A DNA stretch of 64,000 nucleotides from Hyalangium versicolor. Its GTDB lineage: Bacteria; Myxococcota; Myxococcia; Myxococcales; Myxococcaceae. Positions 54,088-62,542 of this stretch are shown here, piece by piece (position 1 is the first letter of the stretch; each line of letters starts with the position of its first letter). Under the pieces are notes generated by a model. It was not told where the DNA came from and searched no databases. It saw only the letters and a program-made list of their open reading frames with translations. A program made the position numbers and the translations under genes. The stretch lies in assembly GCF_020103695.1 (NCBI RefSeq), contig NZ_JAHXBF010000004.1:496001-560000 (forward strand), written 5' to 3'.

Positions 54088-55002
54088 TCACCCGCCGCGC
54101 GCGAGCCCTGGAATCGTCGCGGCGGCACTGACGAGATGATCGACGAGCAGACGCAACCGGGTGGTCGCCCGCGCGCCGCGCACGGTGAGCAGGTGGATGG
54201 GCAGGGTCGCGAGCGGGTGGTCCGCCAGCACGACGGACAGCTCGCCGCGCTCGACGAGATCGGCGACGAGCCACCAATGCGCCACTGCCAATCCGCGCCC
54301 AGCGAGCAGCGCCTCGCGGATCGCCAACCCATGGTTGACCTCGAAGTCGCCTTGCACCCGGACATTCACGGTGCCGCCATCCGGAGCGGTGAACGCCAGC
54401 CGGGCGATGTCGGGCCGGCCTGCGAAGCGGATCGCGTTATGGCTGGCAAGGTCCTCGGGGCGGCGGGGCGTGCCATGGCGCGCCAGATAGGCGGGTGTGG
54501 CGACGACGACACGACGCGCATCCCCGAGCTTGCGTGCCACCAGGGAGCTGTCGTGCAGGGTGCCGATGCGGATCGCCAGATCGAAGCCGTCTCGCACGAG
54601 GTCGGCGCGCTCATCGGTGAGGCTGAGGTCGATGCTCACACCCGGATGCTTCGCCTGGAACGCCAGCAGCCATCGGGTGACGTGCAGGATGCCGAACGCG
54701 GATGAGCACGTGACGCGCAGCCGTCCCGCCGCGGTGGCGACGGCGGCACGTGCGGCCTCACCGGCGCGGTCGACGAGCTCCAGGATGCGCAGGGCTTCCT
54801 CGTAGTAGCGGGTGCCCGCCTCGGTGAGCGCGCTGTGGCGTGTCGTGCGATGGAGCAGCCGAGTCCCCACGCTGGCCTCGAGTGCACGGAGGTGGCGGCT
54901 GATCGTCGATTGGCCGACGCCAAGCTCGCGCGCTACCGCGCTGAGGCTGCCGCGCTCGACGACGCGGACGAAGGTCTGCAGGTGCTGGAGCGCGGCGGTC
55001 AT
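54088..55002 (-). CDS. LysR-family transcriptional regulator
   Basis: A 304-residue regulator. N-terminal helix-turn-helix: FVRVVERGSLSAVARELGV, then STISRHLRALEASVGTRLL. The effector domain follows (GRLRVTCSSAFGILHV, VSIDLSLTDERADLVRDGFD). It diverges from the quinone-reductase-like gene (55102) across 99 bp, typical of CrgA/MdaB-like pairs, and probably controls it. Confidence 0.92.
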   Translation of the reverse strand: MTAALQHLQTFVRVVERGSLSAVARELGVGQSTISRHLRALEASVGTRLLHRTTRHSALTEAGTRYYEEALRILELVDRAGEAARAAVATAAGRLRVTCSSAFGILHVTRWLLAFQAKHPGVSIDLSLTDERADLVRDGFDLAIRIGTLHDSSLVARKLGDARRVVVATPAYLARHGTPRRPEDLASHNAIRFAGRPDIARLAFTAPDGGTVNVRVQGDFEVNHGLAIREALLAGRGLAVAHWWLVADLVERGELSVVLADHPLATLPIHLLTVRGARATTRLRLLVDHLVSAAATIPGLARGG

Positions 55003-55101
55003 CTATCCCTTTTCCGGCAGACCCTCATGCATTCCATGCGAGTAGCGGCAAAATGGTCTCCGGTCTACCTCAAGGCGGTCCCCCATCGAAAGAGGCCGCC
55101 C

Positions 55102-55887
55102 ATGAACACGCTCATCGTCCTTGCACACCCCGATCCCCGCTCGCTCAACGCCGCGCTGGCACGCCATGCTGCGGCGATGCTGGAGCGGGCCGGACACTCG
55201 GTACAACTCACGGATCTCTATCGCTCCGGCTGGCCGGCGCTGCTCGACCGAGGCGACTTCCTGCAACTCGCCGAGGGTGAACGGCTGCGCCCTGTCGAGG
55301 CGTCGAGCGTGGCCTATGCGACGGGTCGCCAGGCCCCCGAGCTTGCCGAGGAACAGGCGCGGCTGCGCTGGGCGGACCTGCTCATCCTGCAGTTCCCGCT
55401 GTGGTGGTTCTCCATGCCGGCGATCCTCAAGGGCTGGTTCGAGCGCGTGTATGCCTATGGCTTTGGCTATGGCGTCGGCGAGCACTCCGAGACCCACTGG
55501 GGCGATCGCTATGGGGAGGGCATGCTGACCGGCAAGCGGGCGATGCTGAGCGTGACGGCGGGCGGTTGGGCCTCGCACTACGGTCCGCGCGGGGTCAACG
55601 GGCCGATCGAGGATCTGCTGTTCCCCATCAACCACGGGACGCTGTTCTACCCCGGCTTCGACGTGCTGCGGCCCTTCGTCGTCTACCGGGCCGACAAGCT
55701 CGATGCGGCGGGGTTCGAGGCGGCCGCCTCGGCGCTGGAGCAAAGGCTGGGGACGATCATGAACGAGCCGCCCATTCCCTATCGGCGCCAGAACCATGGC
55801 GATTACCACATCCCCTCGTGCGAGCTTCGTACGGACCTTGGGAAGGAACGCTCGGGGTTCGCGCTGCACGTCGACGACGCGACCTGA
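55102..55887 (+). CDS. NAD(P)H quinone reductase, flavodoxin-like fold
   Basis: A 261-residue flavoprotein of the NQO1/MdaB family. VLAHPDPRSLNAAL (about 6-19) is the FMN/FAD phosphate region, and FPLWWFSMPAILKGWFERV and the TGKRAMLSVTAGG segment are typical of the fold. It reduces quinones by two electrons, protecting from redox cycling. AGAGG lies 7 bp before the ATG. A divergent LysR gene is its likely regulator. Confidence 0.88.
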   Translation: MNTLIVLAHPDPRSLNAALARHAAAMLERAGHSVQLTDLYRSGWPALLDRGDFLQLAEGERLRPVEASSVAYATGRQAPELAEEQARLRWADLLILQFPLWWFSMPAILKGWFERVYAYGFGYGVGEHSETHWGDRYGEGMLTGKRAMLSVTAGGWASHYGPRGVNGPIEDLLFPINHGTLFYPGFDVLRPFVVYRADKLDAAGFEAAASALEQRLGTIMNEPPIPYRRQNHGDYHIPSCELRTDLGKERSGFALHVDDAT

Positions 55888-55968
55888 GACCGACCGCTCC
55901 TCTCCTGGGACTCCAGTCCGCCACATCGAAGCTGGCCAGGAGGGGACGGCTTGGGCTGAACTGAGCCG

Positions 55969-56808
55969 ATGTGGATGTTCCGCCTCGCGCTTCCCCTGCT
56001 GTTGGGCATCGGGCTTCTGGTGCCCTCCCCCTCCCACGCGTGCAGCTGTGCCGATGGGCAGGTGGTCTTCCCAAAGGAGGGCACCGTTCCGCCAAACGTC
56101 GTCTTCCACATCCGATGGTGGCGCCCGATTCCCCTGCGGCTCGTCGATGAGCATGGAGAGAAGATCCCGCTGAGCACCGAGCAGATCGGCGATCGGCTGC
56201 TGAGGCTCACCCCGAACAATCTGCTCGAGGGCGGGAAGCGCTACACGCTGGAGCCGGAGGGCAAGCCCCAGGATTCGAAGTGGCCTCCGATCGCGAGCTA
56301 TAGGGTGGAAGGGGAGCCCGATACAACGCCTCCGAGCCCTCCCGCGGCGGCCCAATTCCACTATGAGCACACGCTCGTCAACTTCGGGAACAGCTGCAAG
56401 ACCGAGCATGAGGGGTACACCGTGCTCACCGAGGGCGCCGCGGACGACCACACGGGCCGTGCGCAGTTGGCGACGCTGGTGGTATCCGCGAGCAACCCCG
56501 AGGAGGTGCTGGCACTGCTCCGGCCAGACGATGACTTCATCGGGCAGTCGACATGCTTCTACAACTTCGACGTCCAGAGCTTCGCGGGCGCCCAGGTGGC
56601 GCTGCGCAGCGTGGATCTCGCTGGCAACCGCTCGGCGCCAGGACAGGTCTTCGGCCTGCAGCAACACATGCCGCTGTGGATCTCACTGGTGCTGCTGACC
56701 ACGCGCGGCCGTGTCCTGCTCATCATGTTCGTGTCGATCTTGATCGGGCTCGTGTTGCTCGTGGCCCGGGGTACTGGAAGACCATCGGCGACTCCCACTC
56801 GGGAGTGA
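55969..56808 (+). CDS. Exported membrane-anchored protein of unknown function
   Basis: A 279-residue protein with a signal peptide (MWMFRLALPLLLGIGLLVPS then SHACSC) and a C-terminal membrane helix (about 245-263, LLIMFVSILIGLVLLV). The exported part has beta-sandwich character (ILRWWRP-like strands, DTTPPSPPAAAQFHYE linker). Not recognised. It starts 81 bp after the reductase gene. Confidence 0.65.
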   Translation: MWMFRLALPLLLGIGLLVPSPSHACSCADGQVVFPKEGTVPPNVVFHIRWWRPIPLRLVDEHGEKIPLSTEQIGDRLLRLTPNNLLEGGKRYTLEPEGKPQDSKWPPIASYRVEGEPDTTPPSPPAAAQFHYEHTLVNFGNSCKTEHEGYTVLTEGAADDHTGRAQLATLVVSASNPEEVLALLRPDDDFIGQSTCFYNFDVQSFAGAQVALRSVDLAGNRSAPGQVFGLQQHMPLWISLVLLTTRGRVLLIMFVSILIGLVLLVARGTGRPSATPTRE

Positions 56809-57109
56809 TGCCACAACCGTTACACGCGTTGAGGGTGGTGAGGAGAAGGACAGCAGGGAACGCCAGGTGAGCGAACAGCAGGCGGTGCAACGGAACCTTC
56901 TGGGACACAGGCCCCCCGGGCTGTAGCCCTCTGTGGGACTTCAAGGGAGAGCGCCGCAATCTTGCGAGGTGGGATGCGGAAACTTCTACCAGACAAAAGA
57001 TCAGTCCAACCCCCGCGAGCTGCGCGACAGGGGATTGTTCCCATGCTCTCTCGGATATGCTCGTGGCGCGGCTCGCGGGACGGAACGAGTCCGGGCAAGG
57101 AGCGGAAGC
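56809..57109. other. Intergenic region
   Basis: These 301 bp hold no gene that I can support. AAGGAG at 57098-57103 is the Shine-Dalgarno of the next gene, and TATGCT (57056-57061) could be a -10 element. Confidence 0.5.
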
Positions 57110-58132
57110 ATGAGGCCACGTCTCATCAAGGGATTCGTTGAGGGACTCGCTGTCCTCGCACTGCTGGGAGCCGCAGGGTGTGGCGAACCGCTGAACTCCT
57201 CTGATGGCCCGCCCTCAGACACCACCACCGGTGGCAACGTGGATGCCGTAACCCCGGGCACGGGCGATGACGTGAATGGCCGCGGTCCGCTCGAGTTCGT
57301 GGTGAGCAGCCACGACACCAGTGCGGTGACGGAGTACATCCTCCAGCCCGATGGAGAGGTGGCGAGCTGGCGCTACATCATCCCTCCGCAGGCCCCGATG
57401 CTGCTGTGGCCTCACGGGCTCGCGTTCCTCCCTGACGGACAGCTCATCGTCGCGGCCCGCGGTCTCCACCGGGTGCGGCGCTATGATCTCTCGACGGGCG
57501 CGCTGCAGGGAGAATTCGGCGCCTCCACGCCCATCGATACTCCCATCTCGACCATTGTCGGCACCCGAGGCCAGCTCTTCGTCACGAGCCTGGAGACCCA
57601 CGCCGTGCTCGAGTTCAACCCGGCCACGGGCCGCTACCTGGGGTCGCCCGCTGCCCCCAACACGCCCGAGCTCAACCGTCCGGGAGGCGCCACGCTGGGC
57701 CCGGATGGCCTGCTCTACATCGCCAACGATGTGGCGAACACCATCGCCCGGCTGGATCCTGAGACTCGGCGGGTGGAGCTCTTTGCCCAGCCCCCGCAGG
57801 GGACCACTCCAGGAGGACTCACGTTCGGTCCGGACGGGAACCTCTACGTTTCGGATCAGTCCAGCTCGCGGGTCCTGCGCTTCGATGGGAGGACGGGTAC
57901 CTACCAGGGAGTGTTCGTGACCCCAGGCAGTGGAGGCATGCGCCACCCTCTGACGCTGGCCTTCGGTCCGGATGGCGCCCTGTATGTCTGCAGCTACGAA
58001 TCCAACGCCATCCTTCGCTTCGATGGTGAGACGGGCGCCTTCCTCTCCAGCGTCATTCCTCCCGGGCACCCGAGCGCCCTGGGCGGCCCCACGTGGCTGC
58101 TCATCCGCCGGGCCACGGGCGCTCCCAGGTAA
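57110..58132 (+). CDS. NHL-repeat lipoprotein
   Basis: A 340-residue lipoprotein. The signal ends with LLGAAGCGEP. A Thr/Asp linker precedes an NHL-type propeller with repeated GLLYIANDVANTI, DGNLYVSDQSSSRVLRFDG and DGALYVCSYESNAILRFDG segments. It may bind or scaffold in the periplasm or on the surface; no enzyme motif is seen. AAGGAG supports ATG 57110. It converges with the glycosidase gene, 45 bp away. Confidence 0.8.
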   Translation: MRPRLIKGFVEGLAVLALLGAAGCGEPLNSSDGPPSDTTTGGNVDAVTPGTGDDVNGRGPLEFVVSSHDTSAVTEYILQPDGEVASWRYIIPPQAPMLLWPHGLAFLPDGQLIVAARGLHRVRRYDLSTGALQGEFGASTPIDTPISTIVGTRGQLFVTSLETHAVLEFNPATGRYLGSPAAPNTPELNRPGGATLGPDGLLYIANDVANTIARLDPETRRVELFAQPPQGTTPGGLTFGPDGNLYVSDQSSSRVLRFDGRTGTYQGVFVTPGSGGMRHPLTLAFGPDGALYVCSYESNAILRFDGETGAFLSSVIPPGHPSALGGPTWLLIRRATGAPR

Positions 58133-58177
58133 GCACCCGAGCGGATCCCGTGGGACCTGCGCACGGGCTCCGTCGGC

Positions 58178-61100
58178 TCAACGCCCTGCTTCGCGGCGAA
58201 TGAGGACGATCGTCGCTGGAGCGCGAGCGATCTGGAGCTCAGCACCGGTCCACTTCACACGGCGGCCGTCCACGAGCGCTTCGGACGGGCCGAAGAGATC
58301 GGCCGGGAGGATGAAACCGCCCGGCGGACGGGCCATCCCCTGAAGCCTGAGAGTCAGCCGGTCGCCCTCCGCCTTCATGGAGAGGCTCAGCGTCCCCCAA
58401 GGCGTGCGCTGATTCTCGATACGAACTCCGTCTCCGCGCAACCAGCTCTCCGGAACGCCTGCGGCGATGACGAGCGCATCGTCGTCTCGCCGCTCGTATA
58501 CGAAGAGATCCAGGGCCGAGCGGATGAAATCGGAGGCAACCCAGCCATGCGGCATGTCGCCGATGAAGCGCGGCTCGCGCGGCTCACGGCCCACGACCTC
58601 TGCCCACTGGTTCCAGGCAAGGGGGCGGCGATCGCCCATGAAGAAATCGAGGGCCTGTCTGGCGCGCTCGCGGTTCCCGAGGCGGACGAACGCGCCGACA
58701 ACGCGCCATTCATAGGGCGTGTAGTCCTTCCAGGAGGCAGTGCCATCGCGCCGCGCCGTGAAGTTCTGCCAATAGCGCTCGAATGTTCCTTCGAGGAGCT
58801 CCACGGGCAACTGGCGCCTCAACCCTCCGGGTGAGAGCGCGATCGTCGTCGAGGTGGCGTCGAAGTCTCCCAGGTCGGCGGCGCCGGCAAGATAGGGGAT
58901 ATCGAATCGGAGCGATGTCATCCTCAGGGAGGCCAGCAGATCGCCACGGAACTCATCCCGCTGCGCGGCGAGCCGCTCCCTCGTCTGGGCATCGCCGAAC
59001 GTCGTCGCCAGCATGACGGCATCCTCGAAGCCGCGCAGCGTCCAGAAATCATCCCAGTAGGAGTAGGCGGGCTTCGCTGAATAGCCCTCATGCGAGATGG
59101 AAGGCGGCATGAGCCCGAAGAGGTTGCGCCGCTCCGGAGTTTCGAGGTGGGACGGTACGCGCTCGGAGAGGCGTTGCTGGTTCATGTACCGCGCCGCGGC
59201 CTCCACCTTTGGCCAGACAGCCTGGAGTAGCGCTCGATCGCCGGTATAGCGCCAGACCTCCGCCGCGAGGTGGATGAACTCGCCATGGCTGTCGTTCTCC
59301 GGCACGGGATCGGCTCCGCGCGCATCGACGCAGCAGGGGACCTTTCCGTTGGCGAAGAGATGCGTCGCGTACCAGCGCAGGTAACCCTTGGCCTCCTCCG
59401 AATGCCCCAGACGCAGGAGCGCCTCTGCGATCATCGCGCCGTCGCGGATCCAGGAACGCGCATAGGAGCGCGCACCGGGACGCAGAATCGGTCCATCCTG
59501 CATGATGAGGATGTGCGCGAGCGCGGTACGGAGAGCGTTCGTCACTTCACGTCCTCCACCGGCCGCATCCACCCTGCTGAGGGAGAGTTCCTTCCGCCAG
59601 AACGCCGCGACACGCGCCTCCTCTTCATCGAGCCAGCGTTCAGGCGCTCTGGGCGGCAGGGCAGGCGCGTCACCCGTCAGCGGCACGACGATGCCGAAGT
59701 GCTTCTCGCCGAGCGGAGGCAGAGCAACAGCGTAGGCCAGCACTCCCGAGGCGAGGCCTGTCTCATCTTCGACCGCGCGCTCGCCCGCAGCATCGGTCCG
59801 CATGAGGCGTTGCGGATAGGAGCCGCCGTCAAACGTTGAAGTGCCCGCCATGTCCGGGCGCTGGAGCGGGATGATGCGACGCCCATCCGCACTCATCACC
59901 GCGCCATCCCACGTCATCCGATGGATCGGGCTCACGCCGCCCTGCGTTGAGAGAAACTGTGTTGGCGGATTGACCTGCAGCGGGCGCACAGCCAGGGCCA
60001 GACGCAGCGAGAGCGGCTCGCGGGTGAGGTTCTTCAGTGTGTAACGGACCACGAGGCGATCCTTCCCGCGCTCGCCAGCCACGAAGGCGCGGGCCGTCAA
60101 CTGCCAGGAGGGCCGCGTCCATTGCACGGACGGCATCGGCAGAGAGTCATCCGCGAGATGGTGTTTGATCTCGGCGTCCGCCCAGCTCGTAATGCCTTTC
60201 TCGTCGATGACGAAGGGCTCGATGGAGGGACCACCGCGACCGAGTTCGACCGCTCCGTCCTCCGACATGAGCGCGCCATCGCCGCCGCCCTTGACGCCCA
60301 TCAACGTCCAGTAGCTCTGCTCGCCAGCGAATCCGCGCGGGTGGAGTCCTCGAGGCGCTTGGCGTGACAGCGCCATGAGAAAGGAGTTCGCATCGGCGCC
60401 GAACGAAAGTGGCTCGACACGAAGGTCCGCGAGTCCGAACTCCTGTCCGCTGGGATTCCGCATCCGGATGCGGATGAACCGGGCTTCCGACTCCGTTGCC
60501 ATGATCGGATCTTCGCCACCATCTCCACCGCGGACGCGGCGAAGGAAACGCCAGCGGCTCCCTTCGTCGGAGAGCTCGAGTTCATAGTCGCGCGCATGCA
60601 TGCCGGAAACCCACGTGAGTGTGAGCCCACCGAACTCGCGCATGCGGCCGAGATCCAGCGTCAACTCCTGCGTCTCCCGAGCAGAGGCGGGGCTGCGCCA
60701 GGCCGTCACCGGATCGCCGTCGACAACGAGCGGCGCAAGCTCATCCGCTGACGTTGCATGCGCGATGATCGGCGGTGGCTCTCCACCCTCAGCCGGAAGA
60801 CTCCGGATCCGCAGTTGGTCGATCTCGATCCACCCCGCGCCACCGCCGCTGCCCGCGCTGACCACGAACTCGATCGCCGCGGCGCGGCGCAACGTCTTGT
60901 CCGCGAGGGGCCCCCAAGCAAAGGAGATCTGGCGCCGCTTGATGCGCACCTCGCTCCATTCGCGACCGACACGGAAGTCGCGCCGGACATGCCACCAGAC
61001 ATTTTCACCCGTGGCGTCCGTCAGCTTGAACTCGAGGTTGTTGGGCGCTGCCTCGCCACGCACGGCAAAGGCGAGCTCGAAGTTCTCCGGAAGCTCGAGC

Positions 61101-61333
61101 GGCAGGTCGCGACGCACGAAGGCGTATCCAGCGGACGGACCGAGATCAAAGGACATCCGGAGCGCACCGCCCTCCGCACCCGGCACCGGCGCTTTCGACA
61201 CAGAGACACCATCCGATGCCGCGGTTCGCCAAGGGCTGATGTCATCAAAGGCGTCGAGCACCCTCGGCGCGAGAGGATCCGGCGCGGCCGCGGTGAGGAG
61301 GAGTGCCGCAGTGGCTGCGACGCTGCGCGCCAT
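58178..61333 (-). CDS. Secreted six-hairpin glycosidase with discoidin-like domain
   Basis: A 1051-residue exported protein. After the signal peptide, a galactose-binding-like beta domain (about 25-180) precedes an F5/8-type discoidin domain (LVVDGDPVTAWRSPA...FIRIRMRNPSGQEFGLADLRV, about 200-315). The rest is a beta-sandwich linker and an alpha/alpha barrel (about 590-1000), with RSWIRDGAMIAEALLRLG, NDSHGEFI, YSYWDDFWTLRGFEDA and NQWAEVVG typical of GH15/GH65-like six-hairpin enzymes. The family number and substrate are not certain. ATG at 61333 has AGGGGG upstream. It diverges from the LacI gene and is probably its target. Confidence 0.78.
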   Translation of the reverse strand: MARSVAATAALLLTAAAPDPLAPRVLDAFDDISPWRTAASDGVSVSKAPVPGAEGGALRMSFDLGPSAGYAFVRRDLPLELPENFELAFAVRGEAAPNNLEFKLTDATGENVWWHVRRDFRVGREWSEVRIKRRQISFAWGPLADKTLRRAAAIEFVVSAGSGGGAGWIEIDQLRIRSLPAEGGEPPPIIAHATSADELAPLVVDGDPVTAWRSPASARETQELTLDLGRMREFGGLTLTWVSGMHARDYELELSDEGSRWRFLRRVRGGDGGEDPIMATESEARFIRIRMRNPSGQEFGLADLRVEPLSFGADANSFLMALSRQAPRGLHPRGFAGEQSYWTLMGVKGGGDGALMSEDGAVELGRGGPSIEPFVIDEKGITSWADAEIKHHLADDSLPMPSVQWTRPSWQLTARAFVAGERGKDRLVVRYTLKNLTREPLSLRLALAVRPLQVNPPTQFLSTQGGVSPIHRMTWDGAVMSADGRRIIPLQRPDMAGTSTFDGGSYPQRLMRTDAAGERAVEDETGLASGVLAYAVALPPLGEKHFGIVVPLTGDAPALPPRAPERWLDEEEARVAAFWRKELSLSRVDAAGGGREVTNALRTALAHILIMQDGPILRPGARSYARSWIRDGAMIAEALLRLGHSEEAKGYLRWYATHLFANGKVPCCVDARGADPVPENDSHGEFIHLAAEVWRYTGDRALLQAVWPKVEAAARYMNQQRLSERVPSHLETPERRNLFGLMPPSISHEGYSAKPAYSYWDDFWTLRGFEDAVMLATTFGDAQTRERLAAQRDEFRGDLLASLRMTSLRFDIPYLAGAADLGDFDATSTTIALSPGGLRRQLPVELLEGTFERYWQNFTARRDGTASWKDYTPYEWRVVGAFVRLGNRERARQALDFFMGDRRPLAWNQWAEVVGREPREPRFIGDMPHGWVASDFIRSALDLFVYERRDDDALVIAAGVPESWLRGDGVRIENQRTPWGTLSLSMKAEGDRLTLRLQGMARPPGGFILPADLFGPSEALVDGRRVKWTGAELQIARAPATIVLIRREAGR

Positions 61334-61426
61334 CACGGTACCCCCTGCGTTGAGAGCTTTCGTCATGAGCGGTCGCGGAGTCTCGCTCACACCGCGAGGC
61401 CTCATCACGCCGCGCAGCGTCATCGA

Positions 61427-61438
61427 GAAAACGTTTAC
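61427..61438. promoter_or_regulatory. LacI-family operator 1
   Basis: GAAAACGTTTAC, close to the classical LacI/GalR palindrome with central CG. It is repeated exactly 21 bp downstream. It lies 94 bp upstream of the glycosidase start and could serve both genes. Confidence 0.75.
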
Positions 61439-61447
61439 GCCGAGGGA

Positions 61448-61459
61448 GAAAACGTTTAC
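61448..61459. promoter_or_regulatory. LacI-family operator 2
   Basis: A second GAAAACGTTTAC, in phase with operator 1 (21 bp, two helical turns), ending at the base before the LacI start codon and covering its Shine-Dalgarno. It implies autoregulation. Confidence 0.75.
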
Positions 61460-62542
61460 ATGACTGATCAGCTCATGGCCCGGCTCGAGCGCAACAGCTC
61501 ACAACCCAGCATCAGGGACGTGGCTCGCAAGGCCCGCGTCTCCATCGCGTCGGTGTCACGCGTCATGAATGGCCATGACACCGTGGGCGCGGAGACGCGC
61601 GAGCGCGTGCTGGCGGCGGTGCGTTCCCTCCACTACGTGCCGCACAGCGGGGCGCGCAGCCTGGCCACCCAGCGGACGAATGTCATCGGAGTCCTGCTGC
61701 CGGATCTGCACGGAGAGTTCTTCTCGGAGCTCATCCGAGGCATCGACGCTGTGGCACGCCAGCAGCGCCTGCAGCTCCTGCTGTCGAGCACGCACGGGGA
61801 CGCGGCGGAGCTCGCAGTAGCCATCCGTACCATGCGCGGCCGGGTGGATGGCCTCCTCGTCATGTCTCCGCATGTCGATGCCACGCTCCTGGACAAGAAC
61901 CTGCCGGGCGGCCTGCCCATCGTGCTCCTCAACAGCCCGCTGGAGGACACCCGGCATTCGACGCTGACCATCGACAGCTACCGCGGTGCACGTGCCATGG
62001 TCAGACATCTGATCAAGTGCGGTCACCGGCGCATCGCTCACGTGGCGGGGCCGGAGCTCAACCTCGACGCCCAGGAGCGCCTGCGCGGTTATCGCGACGA
62101 GATGTCCTCCGCGCAGGCACGGGTCGCGCCGCAGGTACTGCCGGGAGATTTCAGCGAGAAATCGGGCTACCTCGCCGGGCGGCGCCTCTCGGCCCAGCCC
62201 GAGCGCCCGGATGCAGTCTTCGCCGCCAACGATGTGATCGCCGTGGGGTGCATGGTCGCCTTCCGGGAGGCTGGTCTGCGCGTCCCCGACGACATCGCCG
62301 TGGCGGGGTTCGACGACATTCCACTCGCCTCGCTGGTCAGCCCCGCGCTGACCACGGTGCGCGTCCAGATCGCGGATCTCGGCCGGTCCTCGTTGGAGCA
62401 GCTCCTGCTCAGCATCGAGAGCCCGGAGAAGTCCCGACCCGTGTCGCGCACGTTGGTGCCCGAGGTGATGGTTCGCGAGTCTTGCGGCGCCGAGAAGCCG
62501 CTCAAACGACGCTCCCGGCGTCAAGCAGTGGAGTTGCCATGA
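61460..62542 (+). CDS. LacI-family transcriptional regulator of a glycan-use locus
   Basis: A 360-residue LacI/GalR protein. Residues about 17-65 are the helix-turn-helix plus hinge (SIRDVARKARVSIASVSRVM, TRERVLAAVRSLHY). The periplasmic-binding-like core follows (VIGVLLPDLHGEFFSELIRG, RPDAVFAANDVIAVGCM, IAVAGFDDIPLASLVSPALT). Operators just before its start suggest that it represses itself and the divergent glycosidase gene. Its TGA overlaps the TonB-dependent receptor ATG (62539), so regulator and receptor share a transcript. The C-terminus ends in a basic KRRSRR tail. Confidence 0.94.
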   Translation: MTDQLMARLERNSSQPSIRDVARKARVSIASVSRVMNGHDTVGAETRERVLAAVRSLHYVPHSGARSLATQRTNVIGVLLPDLHGEFFSELIRGIDAVARQQRLQLLLSSTHGDAAELAVAIRTMRGRVDGLLVMSPHVDATLLDKNLPGGLPIVLLNSPLEDTRHSTLTIDSYRGARAMVRHLIKCGHRRIAHVAGPELNLDAQERLRGYRDEMSSAQARVAPQVLPGDFSEKSGYLAGRRLSAQPERPDAVFAANDVIAVGCMVAFREAGLRVPDDIAVAGFDDIPLASLVSPALTTVRVQIADLGRSSLEQLLLSIESPEKSRPVSRTLVPEVMVRESCGAEKPLKRRSRRQAVELP